From NCBI RefSeq assembly GCF_900182725.1, contig NZ_FXTO01000001.1:186001-250000 (forward strand): a stretch of DNA of 64,000 bases, read 5' to 3'. The DNA comes from Thalassovita litoralis. GTDB lineage: Bacteria; Pseudomonadota; Alphaproteobacteria; Rhodobacterales; Rhodobacteraceae. The position numbers and the translations under genes were made by a program. This document shows, in pieces, positions 15,483 through 24,486 of the stretch. The notes below the pieces were generated by a model. It saw nothing but the letters and a program-made list of their open reading frames with translations. It searched no databases and was not told where the DNA came from. Positions within the stretch are counted from its first letter, which is position 1. Each line of letters begins with the position of its first letter.

Positions 15483-15630
15483 GGCTACCACCGGGCTACC
15501 ACCGATTGCCGTTTGGCTACCACCGGGCTACCACGCGGGATGCAACCCGGTGCAACCCCATGCAACTCAAATAGCCATTTCACGCTTTAAAAACAAGGTT
15601 ATATGCAAGCCCATGCAACTCAGTGCAACA
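15483..15630 (+). repeat. integrase arm-type sites, right end of element 1
   Basis: The 25-base GGCTACCACC double unit at 15483-15507 and a 20-base copy at 15515-15534 are followed by spaced TGCAAC motifs (15541, 15551, 15561, 15614, 15624). They lie between the integrase start and att copy 2. The TGCAAC set may be a second protein's site, for example an excisionase. No gene is visible in 15468-15652. Confidence 0.65.
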
Positions 15631-15652
15631 CCAAGGAAATAGTGAACCCACA

Positions 15653-15701
15653 GACTTTTAATCAGTGGGTCGCAGGTTCGAATCCTGCACGGCTCACCAC
15701 T
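15653..15701 (+). repeat. att copy 2 (junction between elements 1 and 2)
   Basis: A 49-base perfect copy of the tRNA-Lys 3' end from the anticodon stem to CCA plus ACT, with no 5' half, so it is not a functional tRNA. It serves as attR of element 1 and attL of element 2. Confidence 0.95.
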
Positions 15702-15765
15702 TTATCCTTGAAGTTCAATGGATTACGCACCGCGCCTTCGGGCGCGGTTCGCGTTTGTGCATTTG

Positions 15766-15788
15766 CCGGAAGCAATACGGAAGCAATG
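15766..15788 (+). repeat. arm-type sites of element 2, left
   Basis: CCGGAAGC and ACGGAAGCAA units next to att copy 2. The same units recur at 16883-16920 near the integrase start. They differ from the element-1 arm repeats. Confidence 0.65.
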
Positions 15789-15851
15789 TGACAAGGAAAA
15801 ATCGGCGGTGGGCATGATGCAAACGCACCACACCCGAATCGACGCATGGTT

Positions 15852-16868
15852 TTAGCAGCGGCAGTTCAGGCCCAAGTTGTCGTTGCTGCCGCATAGACGG
15901 GTATTGCTCGGTCTGGTCAAACCCGCACGGGCGCGAATGCGACGCCAAGGCTTTTGCAGGTTCACCAAGGGCTGGCCCGCAACGTCGCCAAGGATCACGT
16001 AGGGGTTCCCCTCTTCGCGGGGCAGGTCCAGCAGAATGTCATAGGCTTCACGGGGCAGAGGAATGCGGCGACGCCCGGTCTTACTGTCGGGTAATTCCAA
16101 ATGGTGGCTTGTCACATAGCCCCAGCGCAGCGTCAGAATCTCGTTGAGGCGGCATCCCGTGTAAATCAGCAAGAGGATAGCGGAAACCACGTAAAGGCTC
16201 TCTGTACCCTCTTCCAGCGATTCTGCGAGGACTTCGCCAAGGCGGATTTGCTCGTCGTTCGAGAGATAGCGTTTCTTCTCTTCCTCGCGGAACTTCTTGA
16301 TACGGCGCGCCGGGTTCGATCCGGCCTGACGCAATCCCCAATCCTCCGCCAAGTTGAACAACTTCGACAACATGCTAGCCGCACGGTTGGCTTGATAGGG
16401 CGTGCTGCGTAACCCGTGGTGAAACGCCACCACATCGGCGCGGGTCACTTCTGCAATCGCGATAGGGCCGAGCTTGGGCCGGATGAAACGGCGAATGATG
16501 CTCTGGTAGTCTTTCGCAGTGGTCGGCTTGCAATGTTGATCGACATATTCTTCCAAGAACCGATCACAGAGGCCCCCGACCGTAGGGGCGTGGCGCTTGG
16601 CTTGTCTTTGGGCCGAGGGATCGTCACCGCGCGCGACGGAGGCGAGAAGCTGCTTTGCCTCGCGTCGGGCTTCGTCGGTGGTGAGGACGCCATGTTGACC
16701 GATGGTAACGCGCCGTGTGCGCCGCCCGGCCCGATACTGCACGAGGTAGGTCTTCTTGCCGGAAGGATAGATTCGCACGCCAAAGCCGCGCACTTCACGA
16801 TCCCAAATGAGATAGTCCTTCCCTTCGATTTCAAACCCCTCGACGGACCTCTTGGTCAGCTTGAACAT
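15852..16868 (-). pseudogene. truncated tyrosine integrase of element 2
   Basis: 338 residues starting MFKLTKRSVEGFEIEGKDYL. The arm-binding and core-binding domains and the catalytic Arg (YTGCRLNEILTLRW) are intact. After PWRRIRARAGL the frame runs into unrelated residues (NTRLCGSNDNLGLNCRC) and stops, so the HxLRH, GH and Tyr motifs are missing. It is about 90 residues shorter than the element-1 integrase and cannot catalyse recombination. It is a paralogue, not a copy, of that integrase. Confidence 0.9.
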
Positions 16869-16882
16869 TTCCAGAACACCCC

Positions 16883-16920
16883 TTGCTTCCGTTTTGCTTC
16901 CGGAAGCTATACGGAAGCAA
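16883..16920. repeat. arm-type sites of element 2, right
   Basis: TTGCTTCCG repeated, then CCGGAAGC and ACGGAAGCAA, making an imperfect palindrome just before the truncated integrase. Candidate binding sites of its arm domain and possibly its promoter operator. From 16921 to 17049 the sequence is AT-rich with no gene. Confidence 0.65.
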
Positions 16921-17049
16921 ATTGCAGTGACTTATGGCGTAACTGATGAAACGCGGGCGCGCATGAATGCAAGACAAATAATTGATTACAATGTATTTTT
17001 CGTAATACAGAGAAATTTGGCGAAATGTGTAAAAATCGACCTGACCGTT

Positions 17050-17097
17050 CTTTTAATCAGTGGGTCGCAGGTTCGAATCCTGCACGGCTCACCACTG
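17050..17097 (+). repeat. att copy 3 (right end of the block)
   Basis: A 48-base perfect copy of 5333-5380. The chromosomal sequence after it, including a hairpin terminator at 17125, is probably the original downstream region of the tRNA-Lys gene. Confidence 0.95.
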
Positions 17098-17124
17098 TTT
17101 CTCTAAAGAGATCAAGATGATGAA

Positions 17125-17144
17125 GGCCGCCCGACAGGGCGGCC
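17125..17144 (+). terminator. hairpin, probable original tRNA-Lys terminator
   Basis: GGCCGCCC/GGGCGGCC stem 28 bases after the att core. Before the insertions it would have been directly downstream of the tRNA-Lys gene. Confidence 0.6.
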
Positions 17145-17455
17145 ATCGTCTTACTTGATGACTTCCCCAATTCCAATTCACGTCTTGCTTCAGGTATGCG
17201 GATGCAGCAGCAACCGCCCGGCACAACCACTATCGTGCAAATCACGCGTAGCCAGTTTCGCCGTTTCATGAATGACATATCAGTGCCGCGGGCAGCCCCG
17301 GCATTAGTAGCATAATCCTGCATCGCCTTTGAACAGCGTGACTACCAGACCGCAGCCCTGCCCAATGCCAATTGGAGGCGCATGGATTTTCCCGCGCCCC
17401 AACACAGCCATTTCCGCCGCTTTCAAAACCCCGAAAATTCTGCCTGAAAACAACA

Positions 17456-17475
17456 AAGGCGCCCGAAGGCGCCTT
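17456..17475 (-). terminator. terminator of tRNA-Pro
   Basis: AAGGCGCC/GGCGCCTT stem followed on the minus strand by TTTG and T-rich sequence, just after the tRNA 3' end. Confidence 0.75.
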
Positions 17476-17482
17476 GTTTTAT

Positions 17483-17559
17483 TGGTCGGAGTGAGAGGAT
17501 TCGAACCTCCGGCCCCTGCCTCCCGAAGACAGTGCTCTACCAGGCTGAGCTACACTCCG
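17483..17559 (-). tRNA. tRNA-Pro (anticodon CGG)
   Basis: A 77-base cloverleaf on the minus strand: acceptor CGGAGTG/CACTCCG, D-arm TAGCTCAGCCTGGTAGAGCA, anticodon loop TTCGGGA giving CGG, T-arm GGTTCGAATCC, and an encoded CCA. Confidence 0.96.
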
Positions 17560-17681
17560 ACACTGAGGACGCCGATTATACTTCGCGCCGGGTATTTGCA
17601 AGGGGATAAAATGGATTTTCCCCGGAAACCCGGCACTTGTTTCCCCGACAGCAAGCGCGCATCTTTCGCGGCGGAGGGATC

Positions 17682-19283
17682 ATGACCACGACAACCGATC
17701 TTCTGGCCGCTCTTGGCGGCATTGGCATGTTTCTGTTGGGGATGGAAACCATGACGGCGGCGCTGCGGGCGCTGGCCGGTGGGCAATTGCGCAATCTGCT
17801 GGCGCGCGTCACCACCTCGTCCCTGCGCGGGGTGCTGACCGGGGCGGGGGTTACGGCGGTGATACAATCCTCTAGTGCGACCACGGTGATGACCGTGGGG
17901 TTTGTCGGGGCCGGGTTATTAAGCCTGCATCAGGCCGTGGGTATCCTGCTGGGCGCAAATATCGGCACCACGGCAACCGGCTGGCTGGTGACGCTGCTGG
18001 GGTTCAAGCTGGCCTTGGGCAAAGTCGCCATGATGGCGCTGTTGCCTGCGGCTTTGGCGATGCTGTTAGGACAAGGCACAATCGAACGGGTTGGGCGGTT
18101 GCTGGCCGGGTTGTGCCTGCTGCTGATTGGCTTGGAAATGATGCAGGACGGGGTTGGCAACGCCACCGACCTGTTGACCCCGGATATGATCCCGTCGGGC
18201 GGCATCTGGGGGAATGTCCTGCTGATCGGAATCGGACTGGCAGTAACCGTGGTGATCCAATCCTCCAGCGCGGCGGTGGCACTGGCGTTGGTTTTTCTGT
18301 CGTCGGGGACGATCAGCGTGATGCAGGCCGCGATGATGGTGGTGGGGATGAATATCGGCACCACATTCACGGCCATTCTGGCATCCCTGGGCGGGTCGCG
18401 TGTAATGCGGCAGGCGGCGGTGGCAAATCTGGTGTTCAACTTGGGGACTGCTGCGCTGGCGGTTCCGTTGTTGCTGTTTGTGAAAAGTGGCTTGGAACAA
18501 ATCAGCCTTAGCGCCGGGCCATTAACGGCGCTTTTGCTTTTTCACACCGGGTTCAACATATTTGGGACGGCGCTGTTTTTGCCGATCACACGCCAATTGG
18601 TGACATTGGTACGCCGTTGGGTGCCAGACCCGGATGGCGCAGACAGCTTGCGGCCTGATCCTGCGCTGCTCAAAGACAGGGCAATGGCGCTGATGGCGGC
18701 ACATCAATCCGCCCGACAGATTGCCGAGCATTTGTTTACCGCGTTAGGCAAGGCGTTGGATGATGCACCGGATTATCGCCCAATCTCTACGCTGGCGTTC
18801 TCTCTGCCACCGGCCTTGGATGATTTGGGCGATTTTCTGGCCCGCCTTCCGGGCGCAAAAGATGATAAAGCTGACGCTTATTCAGCGCTACTGCATGAAA
18901 CCGATCACCTGCGGCGCTTGGTCATCCGGGCGCAACAGACATCAGCCATGCCCATTTTGCTGTCTGACAAAGTTTTACGGCGCCCCACGCGATTGCTGGC
19001 CGCGCTATTATGCCAAGCCGGGCAGGATGGGTTGAAATCGCTGGACCCGGCGCGCCTGAATCGGCTGGAACGCCTGCTGGAAACGCGCACGAACCGGCAC
19101 CGGCGCGCAATGCTGCTGGGCGAACATGTGGGTTTGTATTCAGTTCGGGATGTTTTCCAGCACACGGATGCAATGCGGTGGCTGCAACGGGTGCTGCATC
19201 ATACGCAGCGGATCGGGGATTACGACCGGATAGCCGACCCCGCAAAGCGGGACCGGGCCGCGAAGCCCGATCCCAACGTGTGA
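17682..19283 (+). CDS. Na/Pi cotransporter family protein
   Basis: 533 residues. Two inverted transport repeats each carry the QSSSA signature ([10 protein letters not shown] and [13 protein letters not shown]) and Gly-rich NIGTT loops, followed by a PhoU-like cytoplasmic helical domain. It imports phosphate with sodium in the NptA/SLC34 manner. I chose [17 protein letters not shown] at 17682 because GGAGGG precedes it; an upstream ATG at 17637 would add a basic, non-membrane extension. Its 3' end overlaps leuB in the opposite direction by 64 bases. Confidence 0.92.
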   Translation: MTTTTDLLAALGGIGMFLLGMETMTAALRALAGGQLRNLLARVTTSSLRGVLTGAGVTAVIQSSSATTVMTVGFVGAGLLSLHQAVGILLGANIGTTATGWLVTLLGFKLALGKVAMMALLPAALAMLLGQGTIERVGRLLAGLCLLLIGLEMMQDGVGNATDLLTPDMIPSGGIWGNVLLIGIGLAVTVVIQSSSAAVALALVFLSSGTISVMQAAMMVVGMNIGTTFTAILASLGGSRVMRQAAVANLVFNLGTAALAVPLLLFVKSGLEQISLSAGPLTALLLFHTGFNIFGTALFLPITRQLVTLVRRWVPDPDGADSLRPDPALLKDRAMALMAAHQSARQIAEHLFTALGKALDDAPDYRPISTLAFSLPPALDDLGDFLARLPGAKDDKADAYSALLHETDHLRRLVIRAQQTSAMPILLSDKVLRRPTRLLAALLCQAGQDGLKSLDPARLNRLERLLETRTNRHRRAMLLGEHVGLYSVRDVFQHTDAMRWLQRVLHHTQRIGDYDRIADPAKRDRAAKPDPNV

Positions 19284-20389
19284 TTACAGGCTGGCGTCAG
19301 CGCTGCGACGATTGCATCGCCCATTTCCGAGGTCGAAACCGGCTGCACGCCTTCTTCGCCCAACAGGTCGGCGGTGCGAACACCATCGGCCAGCACTTTT
19401 TCCACGGCCTTTTCCAGACGATCCGCTTCGGCACCCTGATCAAAGGAATAGCGCAGCGCCATTGCAAAGCTCAGCACACAAGCAATCGGGTTTGCCTTGC
19501 CCTGACCGGCAATATCCGGGGCGGAACCGTGTACCGGCTCGTACAGGGCTTTGGGGCGACCATTGGACATCGGTGCGCCCAAGCTGGCCGAGGGCAGCAT
19601 CCCCAGCGATCCGGTCAGCATCGCAGCCGCATCCGACAGCAGGTCGCCAAACAGGTTATCGGTCACGATCACATCAAACTGTTTGGGCCAGCGGCAAAGC
19701 TGCATCGCGCCCGCGTCAGCATACATGTGCGACAGTTCCACGTCCGCGTATTCTTCGTCATGCACCTTTTGGACGACTTCGCGCCACAGGATGCCCGATT
19801 CCATCACATTGGCCTTCTCCATCGAGCAGACCTTGTTGCCGCGACGACGGGCCAGTTCAAAGGCCGAGCGCGCAACACGTTCGATTTCCGATTCCGTGTA
19901 ACGCTGGGTGTTGATGCCCACGCGTTCGTTACCTTCTTCGAAAATACCGCGCGGTTCACCGAAATAGATGCCCGAGGTCAGTTCGCGCACGATCATGATA
20001 TCCAGACCGGCCACCACGTCCTTTTTCAGCGACGAGAAGTCAGCCAGTGCATCAAAGCACTGTGCCGGACGCAAGTTGGCGTACAGGTCCATTTCCTTGC
20101 GCAGGCGCAGCAGGCCGCGTTCGGGTTTTACGCTGAAATCCAGATTGTCGTAGGCCGGGCCGCCCACAGCACCCAGCAGAACCGCATCCACCGATTGCGC
20201 CTGTTCCATCGTTTCATCGGTCAGCGGGGTGCCATGCGCATCATAGCTGCACCCACCAACCAGCCCCTCGCTGACATCAAAGGTCAGATCGCGCTTTGCA
20301 CCGTACCAGTCGATGATTTTGCGCACTTCGGCCATGACTTCGGGGCCGATCCCGTCACCGGGCAGAATAAGAAGCGAAGGGTTGGTCAT
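19220..20389 (-). CDS. leuB: 3-isopropylmalate dehydrogenase
   Basis: 389 residues. NAD-dependent oxidative decarboxylation of 3-isopropylmalate, the third step of leucine synthesis. It has the opening [13 protein letters not shown], the substrate Arg residues ([14 protein letters not shown]), the metal Asp region ([12 protein letters not shown]) and [12 protein letters not shown]. The family usually ends soon after MGDAIVAAL; here about 22 extra residues ([18 protein letters not shown]) are encoded over the 3' end of the Na/Pi gene. leuD and leuC lie 4-6 kb to the right in the same direction. Confidence 0.96.
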   Translation of the reverse strand: MTNPSLLILPGDGIGPEVMAEVRKIIDWYGAKRDLTFDVSEGLVGGCSYDAHGTPLTDETMEQAQSVDAVLLGAVGGPAYDNLDFSVKPERGLLRLRKEMDLYANLRPAQCFDALADFSSLKKDVVAGLDIMIVRELTSGIYFGEPRGIFEEGNERVGINTQRYTESEIERVARSAFELARRRGNKVCSMEKANVMESGILWREVVQKVHDEEYADVELSHMYADAGAMQLCRWPKQFDVIVTDNLFGDLLSDAAAMLTGSLGMLPSASLGAPMSNGRPKALYEPVHGSAPDIAGQGKANPIACVLSFAMALRYSFDQGAEADRLEKAVEKVLADGVRTADLLGEEGVQPVSTSEMGDAIVAALTPACNHTLGSGFAARSRFAGSAIRS

Positions 20390-20449
20390 GATGGCTGTCC
20401 TTACGTGAAAAAACGTTGACCAATCGCCTATCGTCTGACGCGCGAAGGG

Positions 20450-21343
20450 TCAAGAAATGAAGGGGGCCAGCCATTGTTCCAGCGCCGTCCAAACCAGCGC
20501 CACACGCGGGGTATGCCGGGTTGCGGATGGGGCTGCCAGCCACACTGGCAGCGGCGGTATGTCAAATCCCAAATCCAGCGTCCGGATCATCGGATCGCGC
20601 CGGATCAGCATTTCCTGCATGAATCCAATCCCACATCCCGCCCGCACCAGTTCAAGGTAGGTTGGCTGATCGTCGCATCGCGTTGCAAACCATTCCGGGC
20701 TGGCGGTCACGCCCAACGCCTGCATACCCTGCAATATCAGATCACTTTGATCGTACCCCACCAGCGCGTGATCCCTCAGATCATCCACAGATTGCGGCAC
20801 GCCATGCCGATCCAGATAGGACTGCGCGGCGCACACAGCAATCCTGATCCCGCCCAGATGGCGCGTGACAATATCCAACTGCTGGGGCCGGTACATGCGC
20901 ACGGCGATGTCCGCCTCTCGGAACAGCAGGTTATCGGTGCTGTCGGTGGCAACCAGTTCAATCGCAATCGTCGGATAATCCTGCCGAAGTGCGGCAATCA
21001 CAGACGGCAGGATATACTGTGCCACGACCTGACTGGCCGTGATCCGCACAGTCCCCGACAGGTCTGCATCCCGCCCCGCCACTGTCAGGTCAATGTCACG
21101 CATCGCGGCCTGCATCTTACGCGCGTGTGGTAGAATGGCCTGCCCATGCGCTGACAACGCCAAACCGCGGGCATGACGTGTAAACAGGCTGGCATTCAGG
21201 TTTTGCTCTAACTGGCGAATCTGACGCCCCAGCGTGGGCTGGCTTTGCCCGGTCCGGCGTGCCGCAGCAGACAATGACCCACAATCAGCCACAGCCAGAA
21301 ATGCCTGTATCAATGCCCAGTCAGAAGCAAAAGACTTATCCAT
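20450..21343 (-). CDS. LysR-family transcriptional regulator
   Basis: 297 residues. The N-terminal winged HTH (LIQAFLAVADCGSLSAAARR, QSQPTLGRQIRQLEQ) is followed by a periplasmic-binding-like effector domain. It is divergent from the NAD(P)-binding protein at 21439 with a 95-base shared promoter region, so by LysR habit it probably controls that gene. The effector is unknown. Confidence 0.93.
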   Translation of the reverse strand: MDKSFASDWALIQAFLAVADCGSLSAAARRTGQSQPTLGRQIRQLEQNLNASLFTRHARGLALSAHGQAILPHARKMQAAMRDIDLTVAGRDADLSGTVRITASQVVAQYILPSVIAALRQDYPTIAIELVATDSTDNLLFREADIAVRMYRPQQLDIVTRHLGGIRIAVCAAQSYLDRHGVPQSVDDLRDHALVGYDQSDLILQGMQALGVTASPEWFATRCDDQPTYLELVRAGCGIGFMQEMLIRRDPMIRTLDLGFDIPPLPVWLAAPSATRHTPRVALVWTALEQWLAPFIS

Positions 21344-21438
21344 TCAAAAATGAATACATAATACTTATTTTTAGGCAATATCCATTCATATCAGTCAGTC
21401 ATAGCTTGTACCTCACAACACAGGTGAAGGAGGTGGTT

Positions 21439-22308
21439 ATGCCGAAAACAGTTTTGATTCTTGGGGCATCAGGCCGGTTCGGGCGCAACTGTGCCGATGC
21501 TTTCGCGGCCTCTGGCTGGCAGGTGCGTCGGTTTGATCGAGCGCGGGACAATTTGATGCAAAAAGCACAAGACGCAGATGTGATCGTGGCCGGGTGGAAC
21601 CCGGCATATCCCGACTGGGCCGATCAGGTTCCCAAGCTACACGATCAGATCATTCAGGCCGCGCTGACTGCTGATGCCACGGTAATCCTGCCCGGTAATG
21701 TTTATGTCTTTGGGGCGGATACCCCCGCACCGTGGGGCGCAGATACCCCACATCAGGCGCATAACCCGCTGGGCATGATCCGCCGCAGGATGGAAGCCGC
21801 CTATCGCAAGGCCGGAGTGAAAACCATCCTTCTGCGGGCTGGGGATTATCTGGATACCACCCCGTCAGGCAACTGGTTCGACATGATGATGGCAAAAACC
21901 CTGCCCAAAGGGGCGCTGACCTATCCCGGCAATCCCGATCTGGATCATGCTTGGGCTTTTCTGCCAGATCTGGCCCGCGCCGCTGTTGCGCTGTCAGAAC
22001 AGCGGGATCAGCTTCGCCGGTACGAGGACATTCCATTCCCCGGCTATACGTTGTCCGGGCGGCAAATAACCACGCTGTTGACCGAAACGCTGCAACGCCC
22101 GGTGAAAATCCGCAAAATGGCGTGGTTGCCCCTGCATTTTCTGCGGCCCTTCATGCGACTAATTCCGCCCCTGTTCGAGATGCGATACCTATGGAACACC
22201 CCGCACAGCCTGACCGGCACACGTTTCAATGAACTGTTGCCCGACTTTCACCCAACCCCACCAAAGCAGGCATTGGCGGCGGCGGTTGCGCATTTGCACC
22301 TAACATAA
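21439..22308 (+). CDS. NAD(P)-binding Rossmann-fold protein, epimerase/reductase-like
   Basis: 289 residues starting MPKTVLILGASGRFGRNCAD, with the GxxGxxG nucleotide-binding motif of atypical/extended short-chain dehydrogenases. It lacks a clear YxxxK, so a NAD(P)H-binding oxidoreductase or an atypical epimerase is more likely than a classical SDR. AAGGAGGT lies 8 bases before the ATG. It is divergent from and probably controlled by the LysR gene. The 3' end overlaps the facing nuclease-like gene by 83 bases. Confidence 0.85.
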   Translation: MPKTVLILGASGRFGRNCADAFAASGWQVRRFDRARDNLMQKAQDADVIVAGWNPAYPDWADQVPKLHDQIIQAALTADATVILPGNVYVFGADTPAPWGADTPHQAHNPLGMIRRRMEAAYRKAGVKTILLRAGDYLDTTPSGNWFDMMMAKTLPKGALTYPGNPDLDHAWAFLPDLARAAVALSEQRDQLRRYEDIPFPGYTLSGRQITTLLTETLQRPVKIRKMAWLPLHFLRPFMRLIPPLFEMRYLWNTPHSLTGTRFNELLPDFHPTPPKQALAAAVAHLHLT

Positions 22309-23251
22309 GATCAACCCAGACCAGCCGGTGACGGCTGGCCTGTTCGGCGCGGGGCGTATCGGCCACCCCCGCCCCGGTCACAGCCAAATCACGCGATGGC
22401 AGCGCATAATCCACCCGCATCCACCCCAGTCCCAAATCTTGCCAATCCACCGTGGGCCGGTCCGGCAGCGGGTCTGTCAGACGCGGGTGGGTCAACAAGG
22501 CACGAATCGCAGCCTTGCGCCCGTCGCCCTTGGCGGGGTCGTTGTTCGCATCCCCCAACAGAACCAGCGGACCCGCCATTTGGGCGATCTTATGCGCCCA
22601 GAATAGCAACTGATCCTGATTGCGCAGACCATTCCGATCTTCCGGCCCGTCAAAAACCGGCGGCGCGGCGTGAAACGCCAGTACGGTCAACGGCCCTGCT
22701 CCCGTGCGAACCCGCACCCGCCACGCCCCGACAGCGGCCAGACGCAGCCCTGCCACATCACCCCATGCCTGTGTGATCGCAGCCGGGTCCGTCCACGCCA
22801 TATCCCGCCATAAAAGCGGCGAATAATCCTCTGTTTCCTCGAACGGGTAGCGGGACAGCAAAAGCATCCCCCCTTGCCCGGCAAAACGGCCAAAACCCTG
22901 CGCATCGGCTGGTCCCCAACGGCGTCCGTCGGCATTCAAATCATACCCGGTGGGCAACCCGGCATTCGGCGCAAAGGCAAGCATATGCGGAAAGACATGC
23001 CCGGCATCCGCAATCAGGGCGCTCAGCGCTTTGGCCGTGGCAAGCCGTCTGTCGTAATCAATGTTTTGCAGCAGCAGAATATCGGGATGCGCTGCGGCAA
23101 TCACTTGCGCCACGGCCAACGCCTGCGAATCGCCCCGCCGGATGTCACGCAGCAACAAACCGGGACCATCACGCGATAATTCAGTATTGTATGTCGCCAC
23201 CCGGATCGACCCCGCCCAAACAGGTAGGGCCGCGAACACAAGGACAATCAG
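22226..23251 (-). CDS. exported endonuclease/exonuclease/phosphatase-family protein
   Basis: About 341 residues. It has a signal-like hydrophobic start (LIVLVFAALPVWAG), then the EEP fold: VATYNTEL, DILLLQNIDYD (Asn-Asp in place of the usual Glu region), LLGDANNDP with the GDxN motif, and a C-terminal DYALPS and SRHRLVWVDL with the active His. It is a probable secreted phosphodiesterase or nuclease. No ATG fits. A CTG at 23251 (CTGA overlap with the previous stop) or a GTG at 23239 is the likely start; both are tentative. Confidence 0.8.
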   Translation of the reverse strand: MIVLVFAALPVWAGSIRVATYNTELSRDGPGLLLRDIRRGDSQALAVAQVIAAAHPDILLLQNIDYDRRLATAKALSALIADAGHVFPHMLAFAPNAGLPTGYDLNADGRRWGPADAQGFGRFAGQGGMLLLSRYPFEETEDYSPLLWRDMAWTDPAAITQAWGDVAGLRLAAVGAWRVRVRTGAGPLTVLAFHAAPPVFDGPEDRNGLRNQDQLLFWAHKIAQMAGPLVLLGDANNDPAKGDGRKAAIRALLTHPRLTDPLPDRPTVDWQDLGLGWMRVDYALPSRDLAVTGAGVADTPRAEQASRHRLVWVDLMLGANAQPPPPMPALVGLGESRATVH

Positions 23252-24234
23252 GTAGCCTGCAAGCCCTGTTCCTCTGCCTCGGCATAGGCGCGGCGGCGTT
23301 TTTCTTCGATCATGTCCGCCACACGCCCAATGGCGATGCCGCGCATGATCATAGAGGCGGGAACCAAGGCCCATGCTGTCATTGTCCAAATCAGCGTTTG
23401 CGAATGGGCCAATGAAATCGGATCAACCAGCGTCGATGCCAGTTTGACAATGGCCGGGATCAAGAATGGCAGCAAAAACCCTAATGCAATGTTAACGCGT
23501 GCGTCCCGATACAGGCGCGACAGCACATCCCCCCTTGTCGGATCGAACACTGGCAAATTGATCCAGACATTGAACGCCCCGTTCCGGGCAGGCCATCCCA
23601 GAAAACGCACATACAAGATAAAGATGAACATCATCACCAAAGACACAAAATAGGCCAATCCAGCGGCACTGCGCACGTCTGAAATCAGTTCCTTGGGGGC
23701 ATTGACCGGCATCATCAGCACAATCAGACGAACCGGCGAATACGGGAAATCAATCGTATTCCCCAACAGTCGCCCGATTGCAGTCAGACCTTGGCTCAGC
23801 TCTGTCGGATGAATCTTGCCACGGGCGATGATCGTCAGGACCATAACCAACAAAAACACAGCCCCGAACCGCAGCCGATTAAATGGCGGCGCATAGCGGA
23901 ACTCAACCATCGATGGGAATTCGCTGTTGTATTCCAAGAAGGTAAGGATCGCAGCCGCCGATGTCAGGATCATCAGCAGCGCCAACGAATCCGACAGCGT
24001 TCCGGGCAGGAACACCGATGGCAAAGCCACCAGAACAGCCACAAGGAACGCGCGAAACACCGCGCCTACAAATCGTTCGATCACTGTCTCGATCCCTTCA
24101 AACTGGCCGGTCGCGATACGATGCCGCGCCCTGTGTCCAACTTGATCCCGCTCTTTATGGCGGTATGCCTCAATATTGCCCAAATGTTGCCTTCTTTCGA
24201 ATCCTGAGACAAGCGATAGAGCAGTAAAAACCAA
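23248..24234 (-). CDS. polytopic membrane protein of unknown function
   Basis: About 328 residues with six to eight hydrophobic helices (for example AFLVAVLVALPSVFL, FGAVFLLVMVLTIIA, VSLVMMFIFILYV) and a charged cytoplasmic tail (EEKRRRAYAEAEEQG). I know no functional name. The assigned start is a TTG and the true start could lie within the first 60 residues. It is translationally coupled to the EEP protein downstream. Confidence 0.75.
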   Translation of the reverse strand: MVFTALSLVSGFERRQHLGNIEAYRHKERDQVGHRARHRIATGQFEGIETVIERFVGAVFRAFLVAVLVALPSVFLPGTLSDSLALLMILTSAAAILTFLEYNSEFPSMVEFRYAPPFNRLRFGAVFLLVMVLTIIARGKIHPTELSQGLTAIGRLLGNTIDFPYSPVRLIVLMMPVNAPKELISDVRSAAGLAYFVSLVMMFIFILYVRFLGWPARNGAFNVWINLPVFDPTRGDVLSRLYRDARVNIALGFLLPFLIPAIVKLASTLVDPISLAHSQTLIWTMTAWALVPASMIMRGIAIGRVADMIEEKRRRAYAEAEEQGLQAT

Positions 24235-24424
24235 CGATTGAGGCTAAAACGTGGCAAATGTGGTGCGAGTTTGCATCAAGCCCGCGAAGCGCCGCCACAA
24301 GGTTTTCGACACACCGCAAGATATTGCGATCTGCCATACCCCCTATACCAGAGCCGCTTTTGCTAATTCATCAGTTTCAGCAACGCCGACAAAGGGTTAG
24401 CGCTGTTTTCCAACCCTAAAAACG

Positions 24425-24450
24425 CAAAAGGCCGCCCAAAAGGCGGCCCC
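24425..24450 (-). terminator. terminator after leuD
   Basis: GGCCGCC/GGCGGCC stem followed on the minus strand by TTTTGCGTTTTT, 37 bases after the leuD stop. Confidence 0.85.
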
Positions 24451-24486
24451 TGCCATAGCAATGGACAAACCCGGATCAGGCCCGGA

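Larger units (their letters stand above)
5331..15701. mobile_element. integrative element 1, P4-like satellite candidate
   Basis: About 10.3 kb bounded by 49-bp direct repeats of the tRNA-Lys 3' end (5331-5379 and 15653-15701). Contents from left to right are: a long non-coding left end with pentamer repeats; a two-gene leftward unit (Tat protein and a small helical protein); a divergent XRE operon with two tiny membrane proteins; a zinc ribbon; the DUF927 ATPase; a Toprim primase; two small genes; an AlpA-like regulator; an unknown gene; a second pentamer cluster; and the integrase. I see no capsid, packaging, relaxase or type IV secretion gene. Size and content resemble phage P4 and related satellites, with a different replication protein set. 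Confidence 0.85.
15653..17097. mobile_element. integrative element 2, integrase-only remnant
   Basis: About 1.35 kb between the second and third copies of the tRNA-Lys 3' end. It holds one integrase lacking its catalytic C-terminus, plus its arm-type repeats at both ends. No cargo is left. It appears to be an older insertion into the same tRNA that lost its interior, with element 1 inserted later between it and the tRNA. Confidence 0.8.
17098..17482. other. gene-free chromosomal flank
   Basis: Between att copy 3 and tRNA-Pro I accept no gene. It holds the hairpin at 17125 and the tRNA-Pro terminator at 17456. An 88-codon minus-strand frame at 17057-17323 reads through the att core and is not credible. 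Confidence 0.65.

Noticed and set aside
5331-15701. complete prophage or ICE
   Set aside because: No capsid, terminase, tail, relaxase or type IV secretion genes; only replication, control and integration genes are seen.
15662-15847. 61-codon minus-strand frame next to att copy 2
   Set aside because: Also reads through the att core (SRAGFEPATH) and through the GCGCCTTCGGGCGC hairpin; a known annotation artefact near tRNA genes.
17057-17323. 88-codon minus-strand frame ending VVSRAGFEPATH
   Set aside because: The end is the antisense translation of the tRNA-Lys 3' att core; the same tail appears at 15662. No ribosome site and no family.
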